64,000 nucleotides of DNA from Sesamum alatum (taxonomy: Eukaryota; Streptophyta; Magnoliopsida; Lamiales; Pedaliaceae), in the NCBI GenBank assembly GCA_034509735.1, contig JACGWO010000003.1:34928466-34992465 (forward strand). Direction: 5' to 3'. Under the pieces are notes generated by a model. The model ran no database searches, had not been told where the DNA came from, and saw only the letters and a list, made by a program, of their open reading frames with translations. Below are positions 37,042 through 49,069 of the stretch, in pieces. Position numbers and translations under genes: made by a program. The first letter of the stretch is position 1; every line of letters starts with the position of its first letter.

Positions 37042-37906
37042 TAGTATACTAACCTTCCATCCTGGAAAGGTGTTTCCTCATTTTCCTTTCACATCCTCTG
37101 CAATGCAATGAAACTCTAAGAATAACCACCTGCAAACAAAAACACAAAAAAGAAGAAAAAACTTTGATCAGTTGTGTATCAGGGCTAATTAAATTCAGCA
37201 TCCATGCAACAATTACTAATAAACTACATAAAGGGATCTCAGAAACCTCTAATTGAAACAAGAATTTGAAGACAAATCACGTGACAAGAAAACCAGATTT
37301 GAGTAATAAAGACTGAAGCAAAACCTGGTCTGGATGAGACGGAGAGGAAGCCGGCGGTTTCACATCGCATATTTCTTCAGTTATCACGTCTTTAGACTTG
37401 GAAGTCTCCTCAAGAAACAGCTTCCCAACAGGATCAGAATCCGACAAAGCATTGAACAAAACCTTCTCTCTCAACAAATACCTGGTAGAACCAGGAGGGC
37501 TGATGAAATCACCAGGCTTAACGTTGCAGCTCCAGCCCTTCCTGGTCGTGGTGATCCCATTACTGTTTTTGAGCTTCTGATCATCATCAAGCTTAGCAAA
37601 AGAGGAGGTATTAGCAGTAGCAGTGTTGTTGGCTTGATCTTGATGATTTTCCTTTGAAGAGATTCTCTTGTTGTTGTTATTCTTCTTCTTCTTCTTGTGA
37701 TGAAGTTTAGGAGTGAGGGGTGGGTGAGAATTAGGAGGGAGTGATGTGGGAATTCTTGTAGAGTCTCTGATGATGGGATTGTAGCGGTCGATGGCTGGGC
37801 TGGAGCCGAGCGGAAGAGAGGAAGAAGAAGAAGAAGAAGGTTGTTCCATGGTGAGGCATATTGCAGTTGCAGCTTGTGATGCACAGAATATATGGATTCC
37901 TTTCAT
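36634..37906 (-). CDS. NAKR: NaKR-like heavy-metal-associated domain protein
   Basis: Exons 37906-37325, 37129-37054 and 36827-36634, joined at GT/AG sites, give 283 aa. The N-terminus MKGIHIFCASQAATAIC is characteristic of the NaKR group and decides the start; an internal Met at residue 20 is the alternative. Residues 21-190 are low-complexity (Ser, Pro, Lys and Asn runs). Residues 195-262 form the HMA fold, with metal-binding CRGC at 204-207 in LHCRGCERKMRKHLSRMEG, then FNIDFAAKKVTVTGNVTP. In Arabidopsis, NaKR1 acts in phloem companion cells in sodium/potassium balance and in movement of the flowering signal FT. There is no C-terminal CaaX box, so it is not a HIPP. Intron 2 contains a CA/GA microsatellite. 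Confidence 0.9.
36989..37037 (+). repeat. Compound CA/GA microsatellite
   Basis: A run of CA units followed directly by a run of GA units, in intron 2 of the NaKR-like gene just downstream of the exon 2 donor. Confidence 0.9.
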
Positions 37907-38177
37907 CTTTAGAAAATGATAAGAATGGGAATGTGATAATGGTTTGGAGAATCAAAGTTTGTGTGTGTGGGGCAGTGAGAGAGAGAAAGAAAGAAGCCCT
38001 CGTTCAAGCTAAGATTCTTGCTGTGAGCTGTGAAAGAGCATCAATGGAGGACAGAGGTTATTTGCACAGGAAAAACAGGTGAGGTTGCATCTCTTTCTTT
38101 AGCAAGAACAAGAGAAAACACCGTCGTTTAATTTTCTGTTGTAAACTTTATTTTATTTTCTACTCCATTTAAGATAG

Positions 38178-38346
38178 GAGAAATTCTAATACAAATCTAA
38201 TTCGGTCAAATTTAAATCAATTATATGACAAATGTAATACGCTTGTCATGTGATTGATGTACAGTTTAGAAAAAATGATCTATCACATAACAAATGCTAT
38301 ATGATTGGTTTGGTTCAACCAAATCTGATCCGAACTAGAATTTTTC
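38178..38346. mobile_element. MITE family A copy with perfect 9-bp target duplication
   Basis: A 169-bp element with ends GAGAAATTCTAA and the inverse AGAATTTTTC. Internal near-palindromic ATGACAAATGTAATACGCTT and GTCATGTGATTG are shared with other copies. The perfect direct repeat TTAAGATAG flanks it (38169-38177 and 38347-38355). It lies about 270 bp upstream of the NaKR-like start codon. Confidence 0.75.
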
Positions 38347-38355
38347 TTAAGATAG

Positions 38356-38911
38356 ATACGCCACTTGTATGAAGATAGACATCATCTATTTTAATTTTCG
38401 AAAGATTTTATACACGTGGTTTGTGTACGTTGAATGTAGAAGAAAATTGAACAGACTTTACAATATTAAATCTGTTTTTTTTTTTTTTTTTTGGTGCCCT
38501 TTGTGTCCATTTTTTTTAGGAAATTTTGCTCAATTCTTGAAAATTGTACAGTTTAATAAACTTTAGAATTGGTTGATATTATTAATTTAAATAAAATTTA
38601 GAGTTTTTTCTTAAGAAAAAAACAAGAATGATGAACGTTGGACATAGGGAGTATGGCTTCAAAGCTATTTAAATACCAAAATAGTAAAATATATAAGCAA
38701 ACAGCACAGCAGCATTAGCATTTCTGAAAATTAAAAATTAGTAAAGAAATGAAGTTGGAAAATGAGGAAGTATAATAAGCCCAAGATGAGTGGGAATTGT
38801 GGCCTGGATTCCTGCAAATTTCAGTGGAATGTCCCTACTCACTAATATTTTTTAAAATTATGATTAATTATTATAAAAATAAAATAATTATACAAACAAT
38901 TAATTTAATTG

Positions 38912-38951
<40 letters not shown>

Positions 38952-40730
38952 GTCTGACAAATTACGGAAGGAGTATTGGGCATGAATTTAAGAGCAGTGC
39001 TGATTGCACGGTACATCAGACAAAAAGCAACGGTCATATATATTAACGCCATTCCCATCCTCTCCTCACTCTCACTCTCAGTCAAGGACAACTCTACTGG
39101 CAGCTTAAGTTGTGTTTGGCTTTTCTTGGATTTCAATTTTGGCATTTTCTTCCTTCTTCTTAATTAAGAAAAAAATAAATAAATAAGGGTGCCAACAACA
39201 GATTTTGCATTGTTCAACTATTCAATAAGACTGGTCATTAATCATTTGATTGAATTAACATCACTCTCTTTTTTAAAAGAAAAGATTAAAGGAAAAAGCC
39301 TTGGGTTCAAACCCGAGTTTATCCTCGATAGAATACAACAATTCAGAAGAAAATTTGGCAAGGTTAATGAATATTGATGTCTTAAAATAATTATCACTCC
39401 TTCATATCTTTAAATAAAATTGGAGATGAAGAATCCGATTCCACGTATGGGTATTCTTGCTACTTTTTTTTTTTCTAACTTTTGGGATATTTTGTTTTTA
39501 TAAATTTTAAAAATTACCGTTGCAAGGCTATGTGTTGCATCTTTAATACGTACATAGATCAAATTGCAACTATGTGTTGCATCTTTAATACGCACATAGA
39601 TCAAATGAAAAAGACAGGAAGGTTCTGGTCACAATTAGGTTTGGTGTTATTACACTTGTCATATAATTGAGTGTTTTTCATAGACTGCAGATCGATAAAT
39701 GTATGTAATTCATTCATCGTATGATTGATTTAAGTGTGTAGCTAGAAAAAGATGATAGAAGCTTTGTTGGGGTGCTTTTGGAACATATGCTTCTTTAATT
39801 GAACATATGCTTCTGGAGGCTTTCTTTGTGTGAATGAAGGAGACACAAAGTTCCTTTGCTCTACTTCAGAAATCCATAGATAGAATCAGATGCTTTTCAT
39901 CACACTTTCCGCACTCTTTTTCTTCCCTTTCTTTTTGCTTTACATCTCCTTCCAACTTTTTTACCTCTTTCTACCTATCTCTGCAGAGTCTGCACTCTTT
40001 TTTACCTGCCCTTACTTTCTACTTCACTTCTCCTCTTTCTTCAAAGTCCTTATTCTGCTTACCAGACATTAATTTACCATTGAACTAAAATCATACATAT
40101 CCCAGAGGAGTTCCATGTACCTGAATATAAATGGGGTCTGGATCAGAATACCCTCCATAGATTGCTGCTAAGTTTAAACTCAAGAAATACATGTTTGCAC
40201 AGTATGGTTTCTTTCCCTGCATCCGTGCGATGATATTAGGACAAGTGGAAACCGGTTCCCTGCAACTTCACAATGATCATAACTTTGTAATTAAACAGAA
40301 GTTCCAATGATCATGAGTTGAGGAGAATTTCAACAAGTTTAACTGTTTCAGCTGTGAAAACGTGCCATCATAGACTAGGAGTTCGATAAAAAACAAGGAA
40401 GATGATTAAGTAGCAAGAAGTTATATCAGGTTGAAATGATCAGGCAACTTTAAAGAGAAGATAAAGATTCACTCATGATTGCAGAAGTTCTAACCTGTAC
40501 AATCAGGGTGATGTCAAAGTCATTTACACCACGCAAAGCAAAACTGGATTAAAGTCACAAGAATTCTGGAAATGGAAAAGATTAGGTAACTAAGAATGAT
40601 GTGACGTATGGCTAACTTAAAGTTGCTATAGAAAAAATTCACCAATAAAGATATTAATGCAATATGGCAACTGAAACAGCTAACATACACAACACGCTTT
40701 GGTTCTATACATCCTAGTTCCTCTGTATTC
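38356..40730. other. Intergenic with GA microsatellite and a short tandem duplication
   Basis: A GA run lies at 38914-38946. A roughly 40-bp unit (CTATGTGTTGCATCTTTAAT) is duplicated at about 39528-39606. Part of MITE family A is seen near 39620-39740. The stretch next to 40731 probably includes the 3' UTR of the decarboxylase gene. The CT-rich frame at 39890-40090 is not a protein I recognise. Confidence 0.4.
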
Positions 40731-43579
40731 TCATTTGTTTTCTTTTCCTTCATCTTCATTCAAGATGCGGTTTCGAAAATCATTGACCATTAGAGGCAAC
40801 CCTTCCCGTAAGGAAACCTTTGGCTCCCAGTTCAGAAGCTCCTTTGCTTTGCTAATATCTGGCTTCCTCTTGTGAGGATCATCAGCAGTGTTGGGTTTGA
40901 ATTCAATCGTGGCACTAGGGTCGATGGTTTCTTTGACAACCTGTTATTTCAGAAATAAAATAACTTATCAGCGCAAGAGAACAGAAGAAGAATCCAGATC
41001 TCAATGGATGATAAATAAAAAATGTCATCTATAGACAAAAAGGTTGTATCTAAGACAAACCTCAGCAAGCTCTAACATAGTGAATTCTCCCGGGTTACCC
41101 AAGTTGAATGGGCCAACATGCTCACCCTCCATCAATGCCACCAATCCATCGACCTAACATCCAGAAAATGCATATGCAAACATCGGGTTACAGATGCACA
41201 GGGAATATACTTCCATGTTCTGATTGTTATACCTCATCTAGCAAATCTAAGGAATTACTTAACTGTTTCTATTATGCTGCTGCCATAGTATCTGCTTCAG
41301 ATTAGATTTTACTTCCAAGTCTTCAGAATGAAATTCAATATACGGGGAAAGCACACAGTTTGGAGTGGGAATGGTGTGTGTGTGCGTGAGGGAGGGAGGG
41401 AGAGAGAGAGAGAGAATGCAGGTAGAGATGTATATATTCTAAATTGTGCCTAAAGAACTCTAGCTTTTGACTAAGAACGAACTTATTTGAAGTCTAGTCG
41501 TAATAGCATATCTTAGTTAGGGCTGAATCAATCCCGTACCATACACTGCATAACTCAGGAAAATTGACTAGTTACATGCCGCAAGATGAATATTAAGGTG
41601 GCACCGAGACAAATTCGTAAAGGGAGAGGACATGACATACCAAGTCAGACACATATTGGAAGCTACGTGTTTGCTTGCCATCCCCATAGACTGTCATCGG
41701 TTGTTTTCGTATGGCCTGCAGTTATCAATATAAAGTCTAACTTTAACTTAGAACTTCTTGATACATCTTTATCACCTCACTGAAAATATTATCACACAAG
41801 ACAAACCTGTGAAACAAAATTGCTGACGACCCGCCCATCATCTAGACACATACGAGGCCCATATGTATTAAAAATACGTGCAATACGCACCTGTACAGGA
41901 TACAGGAAGACGATTAGATATTCCAGCACTGAACCTAATTTGGAACATGTGCTTGCATACATTTGAGGAACATTCAAATGTGAACTGCAGATAGAGTCAA
42001 CGAGCATGATTCTTGCCTTAAGATGCTCAGCAGCGGAAGCAGTGAATCCCAAAAAGTTTCATCACCAACAAAGCATGGAGAGAAGATAAGGTACAGGAAA
42101 GACCACCAAGCTTATACATTGTCGCATATTGTGCCATTAATATTGCTAATATGACAGAATTGTGTCTTCCTTATTAAAGAGGACTCGGTAACAAGTGATG
42201 AAGTTGGGCAACCGTGTATATACATATAGAAGCACAGGAAATCACAACACATCTCCTAGAATCCACTCAGATGTGACAAATAAGAACTACAAAGCTCAGA
42301 ACTCAAGAAGCTGCAAAGTAGTATGCATATTACCTCAACACCGGCACCGCGATGATAATCCATTGTTAAGGTTTCAGCAGTTCGTTTGCCTTCATCATAG
42401 CAACTCCGTACACCTGATTAATTATCCAGTGAGCAACATGCAACCAAAACAGCATATTGATAGCTAATAAATAATGCCACTAACCAATAGGATTGACATG
42501 TCCCCAATACGTCTCCTTCTGTGGATGCTCAAGAGGATCACCATAAACCTCACTTGTACTAGTAAGAAGGAACCTCGCACCGATTCTCTTTGCAAGGCCC
42601 AACATATTAAGTGTTCCCATCACATTTGTCTTTTAATCACACGTCAAGGATCTCAACCAACTCCAGATGCAATAAAAACATTAGGGCATGTCCACACTCA
42701 ACCACACAGTCTAATTTGGTTAGATCATAAATGCTTATACTCATATAAAAATAAAACAATTTAGCAAGTAAATACAAGAACGCATGCATGCACATATATC
42801 CCTCATAGTTATTCCTGATCTGAGTAGCCATTCAAGTAAAGATCTGAGCCTAGCATCCCGAATCACACATATAAATTTGCAAAACCAACGATCGAAAGCA
42901 ACAAAAATTACAATCCATAGGATATGATAGTCTTGACAGGATTATACTTATAATGCACCGGCGAGGCCGGGCACGCCAAATGGTAGATCTGATCCACCTC
43001 CAACAAAATCGGCTCCACAACATCATGTCTAATCAACTCGAACCTGGAATTCCCAAACAAATGCACCACATTCTCCTTCCTCCCGGTAAAAAAGTTATCA
43101 ATGACGATCACATCATCCCCTCTGGCAATCAGTTTATCAACCAAATGACTCCCGACGAAGCCGGCACCACCCGTAACAACAATCCTCTTCCTTTTACTCC
43201 CAATACCGACGGGCACTCTCCCCACCCCACTAGCATACCTGTTGTAATAATTATTACCGAAATGATTCTGAGAATTGTGGGTGAAAGGGTTGGTATCGGG
43301 AAAAGTATCCAAGGAATCGTGGTGGGCAGCGGAAATGCGAGGGGGGCGGGGATCGGTGGGGGAGAGGATGGAGAGGGAGGGCTGAATGATGAAGAAAGTG
43401 GAGCCGATCAAAATGCCGACGAGGATGAAGAGAAGGCGCTGCTCCCTGAGGAGGTAATTGAGGGATCTGGGGAGGGATCGGGATGGTTTAAGGGATTTGG
43501 GGGAGTAGGTGGAGGTGTGGGAGAAGGGAGATTCTTCGTCCTTGCGGGTTGATGTAGGTTGTTTGTGCAATTGCTTCAT
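40731..43579 (-). CDS. UXS: UDP-glucuronate decarboxylase (UDP-xylose synthase), membrane-anchored
   Basis: Converts UDP-glucuronate to UDP-xylose for cell-wall xylan and other glycans. Exons: 43579-42926, 42632-42485, 42413-42334, 41890-41807, 41715-41641, 41153-41061 and 40940-40731; phases agree and give 447 aa, like Arabidopsis UXS2/UXS4. It has a cytosolic N-terminus, one membrane segment (residues 49-65) and a stalk, so it is the Golgi type II class. The SDR fold has NAD-binding GGAGFVG at 137-143, the catalytic Tyr273-x3-Lys277 in SCYDEGKR, and conserved [25 protein letters not shown] and [12 protein letters not shown] blocks. The end reads NEDEGKENK. All introns except the first use GT/AG. 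Intron 1 (42925-42633) has minor-spliceosome signals and unusual AT-AA ends; an AT-AG alternative would drop one Lys. Confidence 0.94.
42633..42925 (-). other. Probable U12-type intron, AT-AA termini
   Basis: The 5' end reads ATATCCTAT, one base from the U12 AT-AC consensus ATATCCTTT. TCCTTGAC (42650-42643) matches the U12 branch site exactly, with its branch A at 42644, 11 nt from the proposed 3' end. Homology requires VKTI followed by KTNVMG, placing the 3' splice site after TTAA. Confidence 0.7.
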
Positions 43580-43589
43580 GGCTGGAGGA

Positions 43590-43838
43590 GGTTTGAGAAG
43601 AAGAAGAAATTGAGAGGGTTTTGGAGGGAGAGGAGGTCTAAATGGAGGTTGTCGGAGAAGGAAGGTGGCGGTGACGGCGGTGGTGGTGGTGGTGGTGTGG
43701 GGGGAATGGCATATGAATAATTCTCAGCAGGTGGAGTGGAAGCTGTGTTTGTTGTTGGTAATGCAGACAGACAGCCACTGCCTATAGCCTACAGCTATTA
43801 TGAGTCACTATTGTGATGATTCAGATTTGAGTGTGTGT

Positions 43839-43870
<32 letters not shown>

Positions 43871-44049
43871 GTATGATTCTGAAAAACGTTTCCGACAGTT
43901 AAAGAAAAGGGACTATGGTCCAATTTGAGGTTGGTTGGTTTCTTTCTTTCCATTAATGGGCCTACCTATACTACACCAATACAAGGCTTGGATTCAGGTC
44001 CTGTTTTTAGATCCGATCCAAAGCTAACAAGAAAATAGACGTAATCTAT
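43590..44049. other. Upstream region of the decarboxylase gene
   Basis: A GGT/GGC-rich tract (about 43660-43700) and a compound GT/GA microsatellite (about 43836-43870) lie upstream of the UXS start, probably in its 5' UTR and promoter. No TATA box can be assigned with confidence. Confidence 0.35.
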
Positions 44050-44050
44050 A

Positions 44051-44270
44051 TCTATACTCTTATATAAAGAAAACCCCCTCCACACTCACAAACGGCGGTT
44101 ACTTACACCGCTGCACCATTTTTTGTGAGGTAAAAAATGCCCTTCAACTAATAATATCTATACTATTATATAAAGAAAACTCCCTCCACACTCACAAACG
44201 GCGGTTACTTACATCGCTGCACCATTTTTTGTGAGGTCAAAAATGTCCTTCAACTAATAATATAACCAAC
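44051..44270 (+). repeat. Tandemly duplicated Helitron 5' terminus
   Basis: TCTATACT(C/A)TTATATAAAG begins a block of about 108 bp (through AAACGGCGGTTACTTACA, CGCTGCACCATTTTTTGTG and CCTTCAACTAATAAT) that is repeated almost exactly at 44157. The block start is a typical plant Helitron 5' end (TC). Confidence 0.6.
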
Positions 44271-44591
44271 TTATTTAACTTCCAAAGTTTCACTAATTGA
44301 TAAATCAGTTTTTTTTTCTTTTTTCTATTTTTTTAATGTGATACAATGATTTATATTTTGCTCTTATTTATAATAATAATATATTTTAAAGTGCAAAAGA
44401 ATATTTTCTATTATATGCACGCAGGGACGGCACGCAGAGATAGTGGGGTGGGGTTTTGAAGAGTGGCTGAATGGAAAGTTAATAAATAAATTAATAAATT
44501 AAATTAAATATTAAAATCGACATGCCAAAATAATTGAGACACCAATTCATTCATCTTCAGTTATATATAGTATAGATATATAGTATAGATA
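44271..44591. mobile_element. Helitron remnants
   Basis: GCACGCAGGGACGGCACGC near 44417 resembles a Helitron 3' hairpin. TATAGTATAGATA repeats at about 44565-44591 are 5' ends in minus orientation. No clean CTAG terminus is seen, so boundaries are uncertain. Confidence 0.35.
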
Positions 44592-44689
44592 AGGATGATT
44601 GTATGATATGATGATGGTGGAGAGAAGTAATAGAGATTATTAATGATGAGAAAGTGAAGAGTTAGATATATAGGGCTCCTTTACTTGCA

Positions 44690-45210
44690 AGGATTAGTCT
44701 TAATATCATGGCTAATCCTTACTAGTAATATGTTTACTTTTTCTTAGCCCAGTCCGTGATTAGTGAAGGAGGCCCGTATGTTGGGTTGATAATTGCAGGA
44801 TTAAAATCCACTTCTCCACCCTTAAATTATTTTATCACCATGGCCCATTTTTTGTAATTATTTTTTCATTTTCCTTCATATCCTCATCCTTTTTATTTTT
44901 ATACGCACTTTGCCCTTCGATTTTGACTTTATTACATCCAAAAAATTGATCATGACGTGACCATTTATGCAAGCTTTTTGACCATTCACTCAACATATCA
45001 ACTAAAGCTTTTTGCCAAGGGTAAAAGGATAAATTCACTCCAAAAAATACTATTTAGGTTCACAAAAGTCAAGATGAATTATGATTTAATCCCACTTATC
45101 CATGTTCAAGTAAACACAATTTAACTAATCTCACTTACTCTTATCATACTTTTAACCACATTTTAATCAATCCACATTTAATCCACACCCAACAAGTAAA
45201 GGAAGCCATA
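44690..45210. mobile_element. Inverted-repeat MITE, PIF/Harbinger-like
   Basis: Ends GGGCTCCTTTACTTGCAAGG and the inverse CCAACAAGTAAAGGAAGCC, with ATA on both sides, which would fit a 3-bp duplication. The interior is AT-rich and non-coding. Confidence 0.4.
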
Positions 45211-45432
45211 GTGATTATTGGATGTTCTACGGGCCGGGCCTACCTGCCACTTTTGTTGTCAAGTACTGGTTTTTCAACCAATATTGGATCCTACGAAATT
45301 GGATTAAATTTTAAACACATATTTACATATTGGGTTGGGCCCGCCCTATTTGCCAAAGGATTCCAGCCCAGCCCAGCCCACTAAAAGTAGTTAGGATTGA
45401 AGAAAACGAAGAGACACAAAACAAAAACCAAC

Positions 45433-45506
45433 CGACCACAGTGGGAGTCGAACCCACGACCTTCTGATCCGAAGTCAGACGCGCTAATCCACTGCGCTAT
45501 GCGGTC
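45433..45506 (-). tRNA. tRNA-Arg (UCG)
   Basis: On the minus strand it starts GACCGCA (45506-45500), pairing with TGTGGTC; discriminator G at 45433. D arm GCGCAGTGGATTAGCGC, anticodon loop CTTCGGA with anticodon TCG, T arm GTGGGTTCGACTCCCAC. No intron. A T run downstream (complement of 45423-45427) is the Pol III terminator. Confidence 0.95.
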
Positions 45507-45785
45507 CTTGTTGACAATAAGAGATGAAAAATTATTAATTATCGTAAGTCAACTAAATACATGATCAGAAATCAGAATAGCGTTGGCGTTGTCATGTTTT
45601 GTTCTTTAATTAAAGCGATAGAAGTGGAAGGGCCTATATTTTTTCTTTATAATTACATTAGTATCTCAATAAACTGAGCAATATATCATATGCAGCAGTT
45701 CAATTATTTATACAGACAACCCACTATATAATGAACAATGTGGATAAGTTCCAAAATGGGGATGAATCCACAATTCCACATACAC

Positions 45786-46222
45786 CTAGGCTCCGTTTAC
45801 TTTGAGGTATTAGCCTGAATAAGAAAATTAGTATACGATAATATATTGTTTACTTTCATGTACGGGGGCCCTGTACAATTACAGGACCTTGTACTAATTA
45901 CTGTTACACTTGCATAATTTATACTACCAAAGGTGGTGGTATAAGTTATCGTGTGATTTCTACAACAATAAATGCAGGTGATAAAAGTCCATGTTGCCCT
46001 CAAATAAGACAAGAGGTAAAGTCCATGAAGGGCTAAGGGGTAATTTGCCATCCAATACAAGTAAATACAACAAAGTAAACACTTCACATATTTTATTAAA
46101 ATTTAGTACTACATATGTAAGTAAACACCTTACATTTATACAAGATTTTTTTTATCATTCATTTAGTTCAAGATAATTCTATCACTCGTTTAATTCTGTC
46201 CTCAAAGTAAACGGGGCCTAGG
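45786..46222. mobile_element. Inverted-repeat MITE
   Basis: Ends TAGGCTCCGTTTACTTTGAG and the inverse CTCAAAGTAAACGGGGCCTA. The interior is AT-rich with no gene. It is similar in style to the element at 44690. Superfamily unsure because the target duplication is ambiguous. Confidence 0.5.
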
Positions 46223-47018
46223 TGGACTTATGAGTTCACTTCTTCATCACAATACATGTATAATTAAGCTACCCTCAAAATTTAGCTCTACTTTGTGGTT
46301 AATCAGAGTAATCTTTAAAAGTCAGTCTCCTCTTCACACACACACACACAGAACGAATGTATATATTGACATATTGATATATGTATGTATATTCATGGGA
46401 CGGGACAATATGAAGGTGTCAAACTATATTTAAATTTCACACTGGAGCTCTGAGATTCAGACTCAAATTAAATATATATAGATATATCATATATTTGTTT
46501 CAAATTTGTTTACGTAAATTTGTTATAATTTATTTATGTTTACTTTGTAATTTAACAATTATTATAAAACATATAGAATTTCTAGTTAGTACCCCACACA
46601 GGTGAATTATAGATAAATAAAATTTTATTAATTGTTTCATTAAATTATAAAATGTAAAAACAATTAAATTTCAAATTTAACGTAATTAATAGGTATAAAA
46701 ATGCCAAGAAATATATTGAACATAAAAATATATTTACATTATTTTACTAACTAAATTTATCTAGAAAAATTAGTGAATCGTTTTTATGAAAATAACTAAT
46801 GGTACACTTATCTAATATTTTTTAAGTGGTATCAGATATCAAAATAAAATTTAAATTTCTTTAAAAAAATAATTAATTTTTTGAATAAAGATAAACAATC
46901 ATAGACTTATCTAAATTCAAATAACTATAAAATTATCTTATTACGTAACAAAATAAATCAAAAGAGACTATCCAAATATACGCGTACATACGCGTAGAAA
47001 TTTCTTTATTTCTTTCCC

Positions 47019-47066
<48 letters not shown>

Positions 47067-48663
47067 TTGAATTTCGCATAGAAATTTCATGCACAAGACA
47101 AAGTACATATGTATCACTCATGCATGTACCAATTAGTTTCAACCGTGGTCCAAAATTTAGTCACGTGCGATGCCAGAAGCTTTCACATGCAATACTCACT
47201 GATTTTTAATTTTTTTTTTCTAATTAATGTAGTCAAATTTTCACATCGGATATAATTAATTAAATTGTGCAAAAACTAAAAAATATAGTAATGAACAGCA
47301 CATGTTAAATTTAAACTTTGGTAGACTTAATCAAATTTAATAATATATTTATGGTTTTTTAACGTAAGATTCTTTCTTTAACAAACACATAAAAAATTAA
47401 AAAAGGGTGATTAATTAAAAAGGATATATTCATCCCATCAGCCTTTAAAGTTGATGATTACATAATTTATATTAATATCAATAAATTGAGAAATACATCA
47501 ATTCGACTAATAAATTTATATTTTGAGTGAGATAAATATTCATTACAATAGATGTTGGTGAACTATGAATATTTGAAAAGGTTTTGAAGTGTGATTTTCA
47601 CTGTCTTTAAAGTGAAATTTGCCCCCGCTATATGATTGCTGTCAGGTTAAGCAAACTCACTTCTAGGATATGATAAAACCAACAGAAACTTGCCGGACAA
47701 CGATTCCGAAAGCCTCCTTTCATGAACAACTCGAAAAGTAAACTGTGAAGTGAAAGAATACTATGGAAAATTAAGTATATAAATCTGGCACTTGAAACAT
47801 CTAAATATAGATGTTTTGTGTCTTTTCGAAAAATATACATTTCTTTATCATACCCTAAATTCAAAAAATTGCAACATTTCAAATAAATAACTTTTTGCAG
47901 AACAGATGCTTCTGGCAAAAAAACCTCTAAAGTTGCAGTCTTTAAAGTGTTTCCAAAACAGACATTTTTTTTTCAGTAAAATGTCATTAATTATTTACAA
48001 CTTTTATTAGAGAATAAAATAATTGTATAACATAATTTTCGAAAATAAAAAATTTTATTTCGTTGAATAAACGTGCAAGTGCCAAATAAATTTATATATT
48101 AACGTGCAAGTGCCAAGTGCCATGTGGGACATCAGATATTATGTGCAAGTTATCCAACAATAAATAATTCACATCAAATGAAACAAATACTCATATATCT
48201 AGTGAGACTCAACTTATAACTTCAAATTTATTCATAGGATCTTTACCTTAATCAGTAGACTAAAATGTAACCCCATTAGCCTTGGATGGGTCAGATTTAA
48301 TTGAGTAGGACGCGTGTACGGACCAGAAGAGCGGGTCGTTTCGTACCAATAAATTGTCGTTTTGAAGAGGTTTTCCAATGTATTCACGGCTTTTCAACCC
48401 CTGCAGAAGCCGGGAATTCTCCTAAACAATAGTTTTAATTGCTTCATACCACAACCACAAAAAACAATTCAAAGTCGCCCTAAATATTATTCTACTTTAC
48501 ACAAGGTATTATATAATATTTAATTAATTAATTAATTAATTTTTTGAGGTAATCTTTTATCGTTTGAATTTCGACAATTTGATCTTCGATATATGTAAAT
48601 TGCAAAATCAAATTTTGCAGTTAATATATTCAATCTATCACGCTGGTCTATACTTTTATAAAC
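46223..48663. other. Intergenic with TTA microsatellite
   Basis: A long TTA repeat lies at 47020-47067. Otherwise AT-rich with no gene recognised; the frame at 47628-47918 shows no known domain. Confidence 0.45.
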
Positions 48664-48925
48664 ACTAGCCGTCCGCATATAATAAATAATATTTGACGAT
48701 TTAAAATATATTATAAATAAGAGTAAAATATATAAACTAACATATCACAAAAAAAGGAAAGAAAGAAAAAATTAATTTGTCAATTAATATAAAATTTGAA
48801 AAATTGAATAAAGTAGTTATCATAGCAGTTGAGGTTATTTTTGACATTACAAAAAAATAATACGACGGTGTCATTAACCGCCATTTATGAGTAAAATAAA
48901 TGTTTCTTTTATATAATAGTATAGA
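48664..48925 (-). mobile_element. Short complete Helitron (262 bp)
   Basis: Read on the minus strand it starts TCTATACTATTATATAAAAG at 48925 and ends GCGGACGGCTAG at 48664. It is bounded by A before TC and T after CTAG, the expected Helitron AT insertion site. Non-autonomous. Confidence 0.65.
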
Positions 48926-49069
48926 TATAAAATTTGAAAAGTTGATTAAAGTAGTTATCATATCAATTGATGGTTATTTTTGGCATTACAAAAAAATGAT
49001 GTTGCGGTGTCATTAACTGCCATTTATGAATATAAAAAAAAGTGTTTTTTAATATAATAGTATAGATAT
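48926..49069 (-). mobile_element. Extra Helitron 5' segment in tandem
   Basis: Repeats the 5' part of the 48664 element: GTAGTTATCATA, a block ending CATTAACTGCCATTTATGA, then AATATAATAGTATAGATA. The pair therefore has two 5' ends and one 3' end. Confidence 0.55.

Noticed and set aside
36989..38946. CA, GA and similar runs considered as CRISPR-like or regulatory arrays
   Set aside because: They are simple microsatellites; no spacer-repeat structure occurs anywhere in the window.
42953..43552. A 199-codon plus-strand frame opposite the UXS first exon
   Set aside because: Gly-rich shadow of the true minus-strand exon, which has the Rossmann motif and membrane segment.
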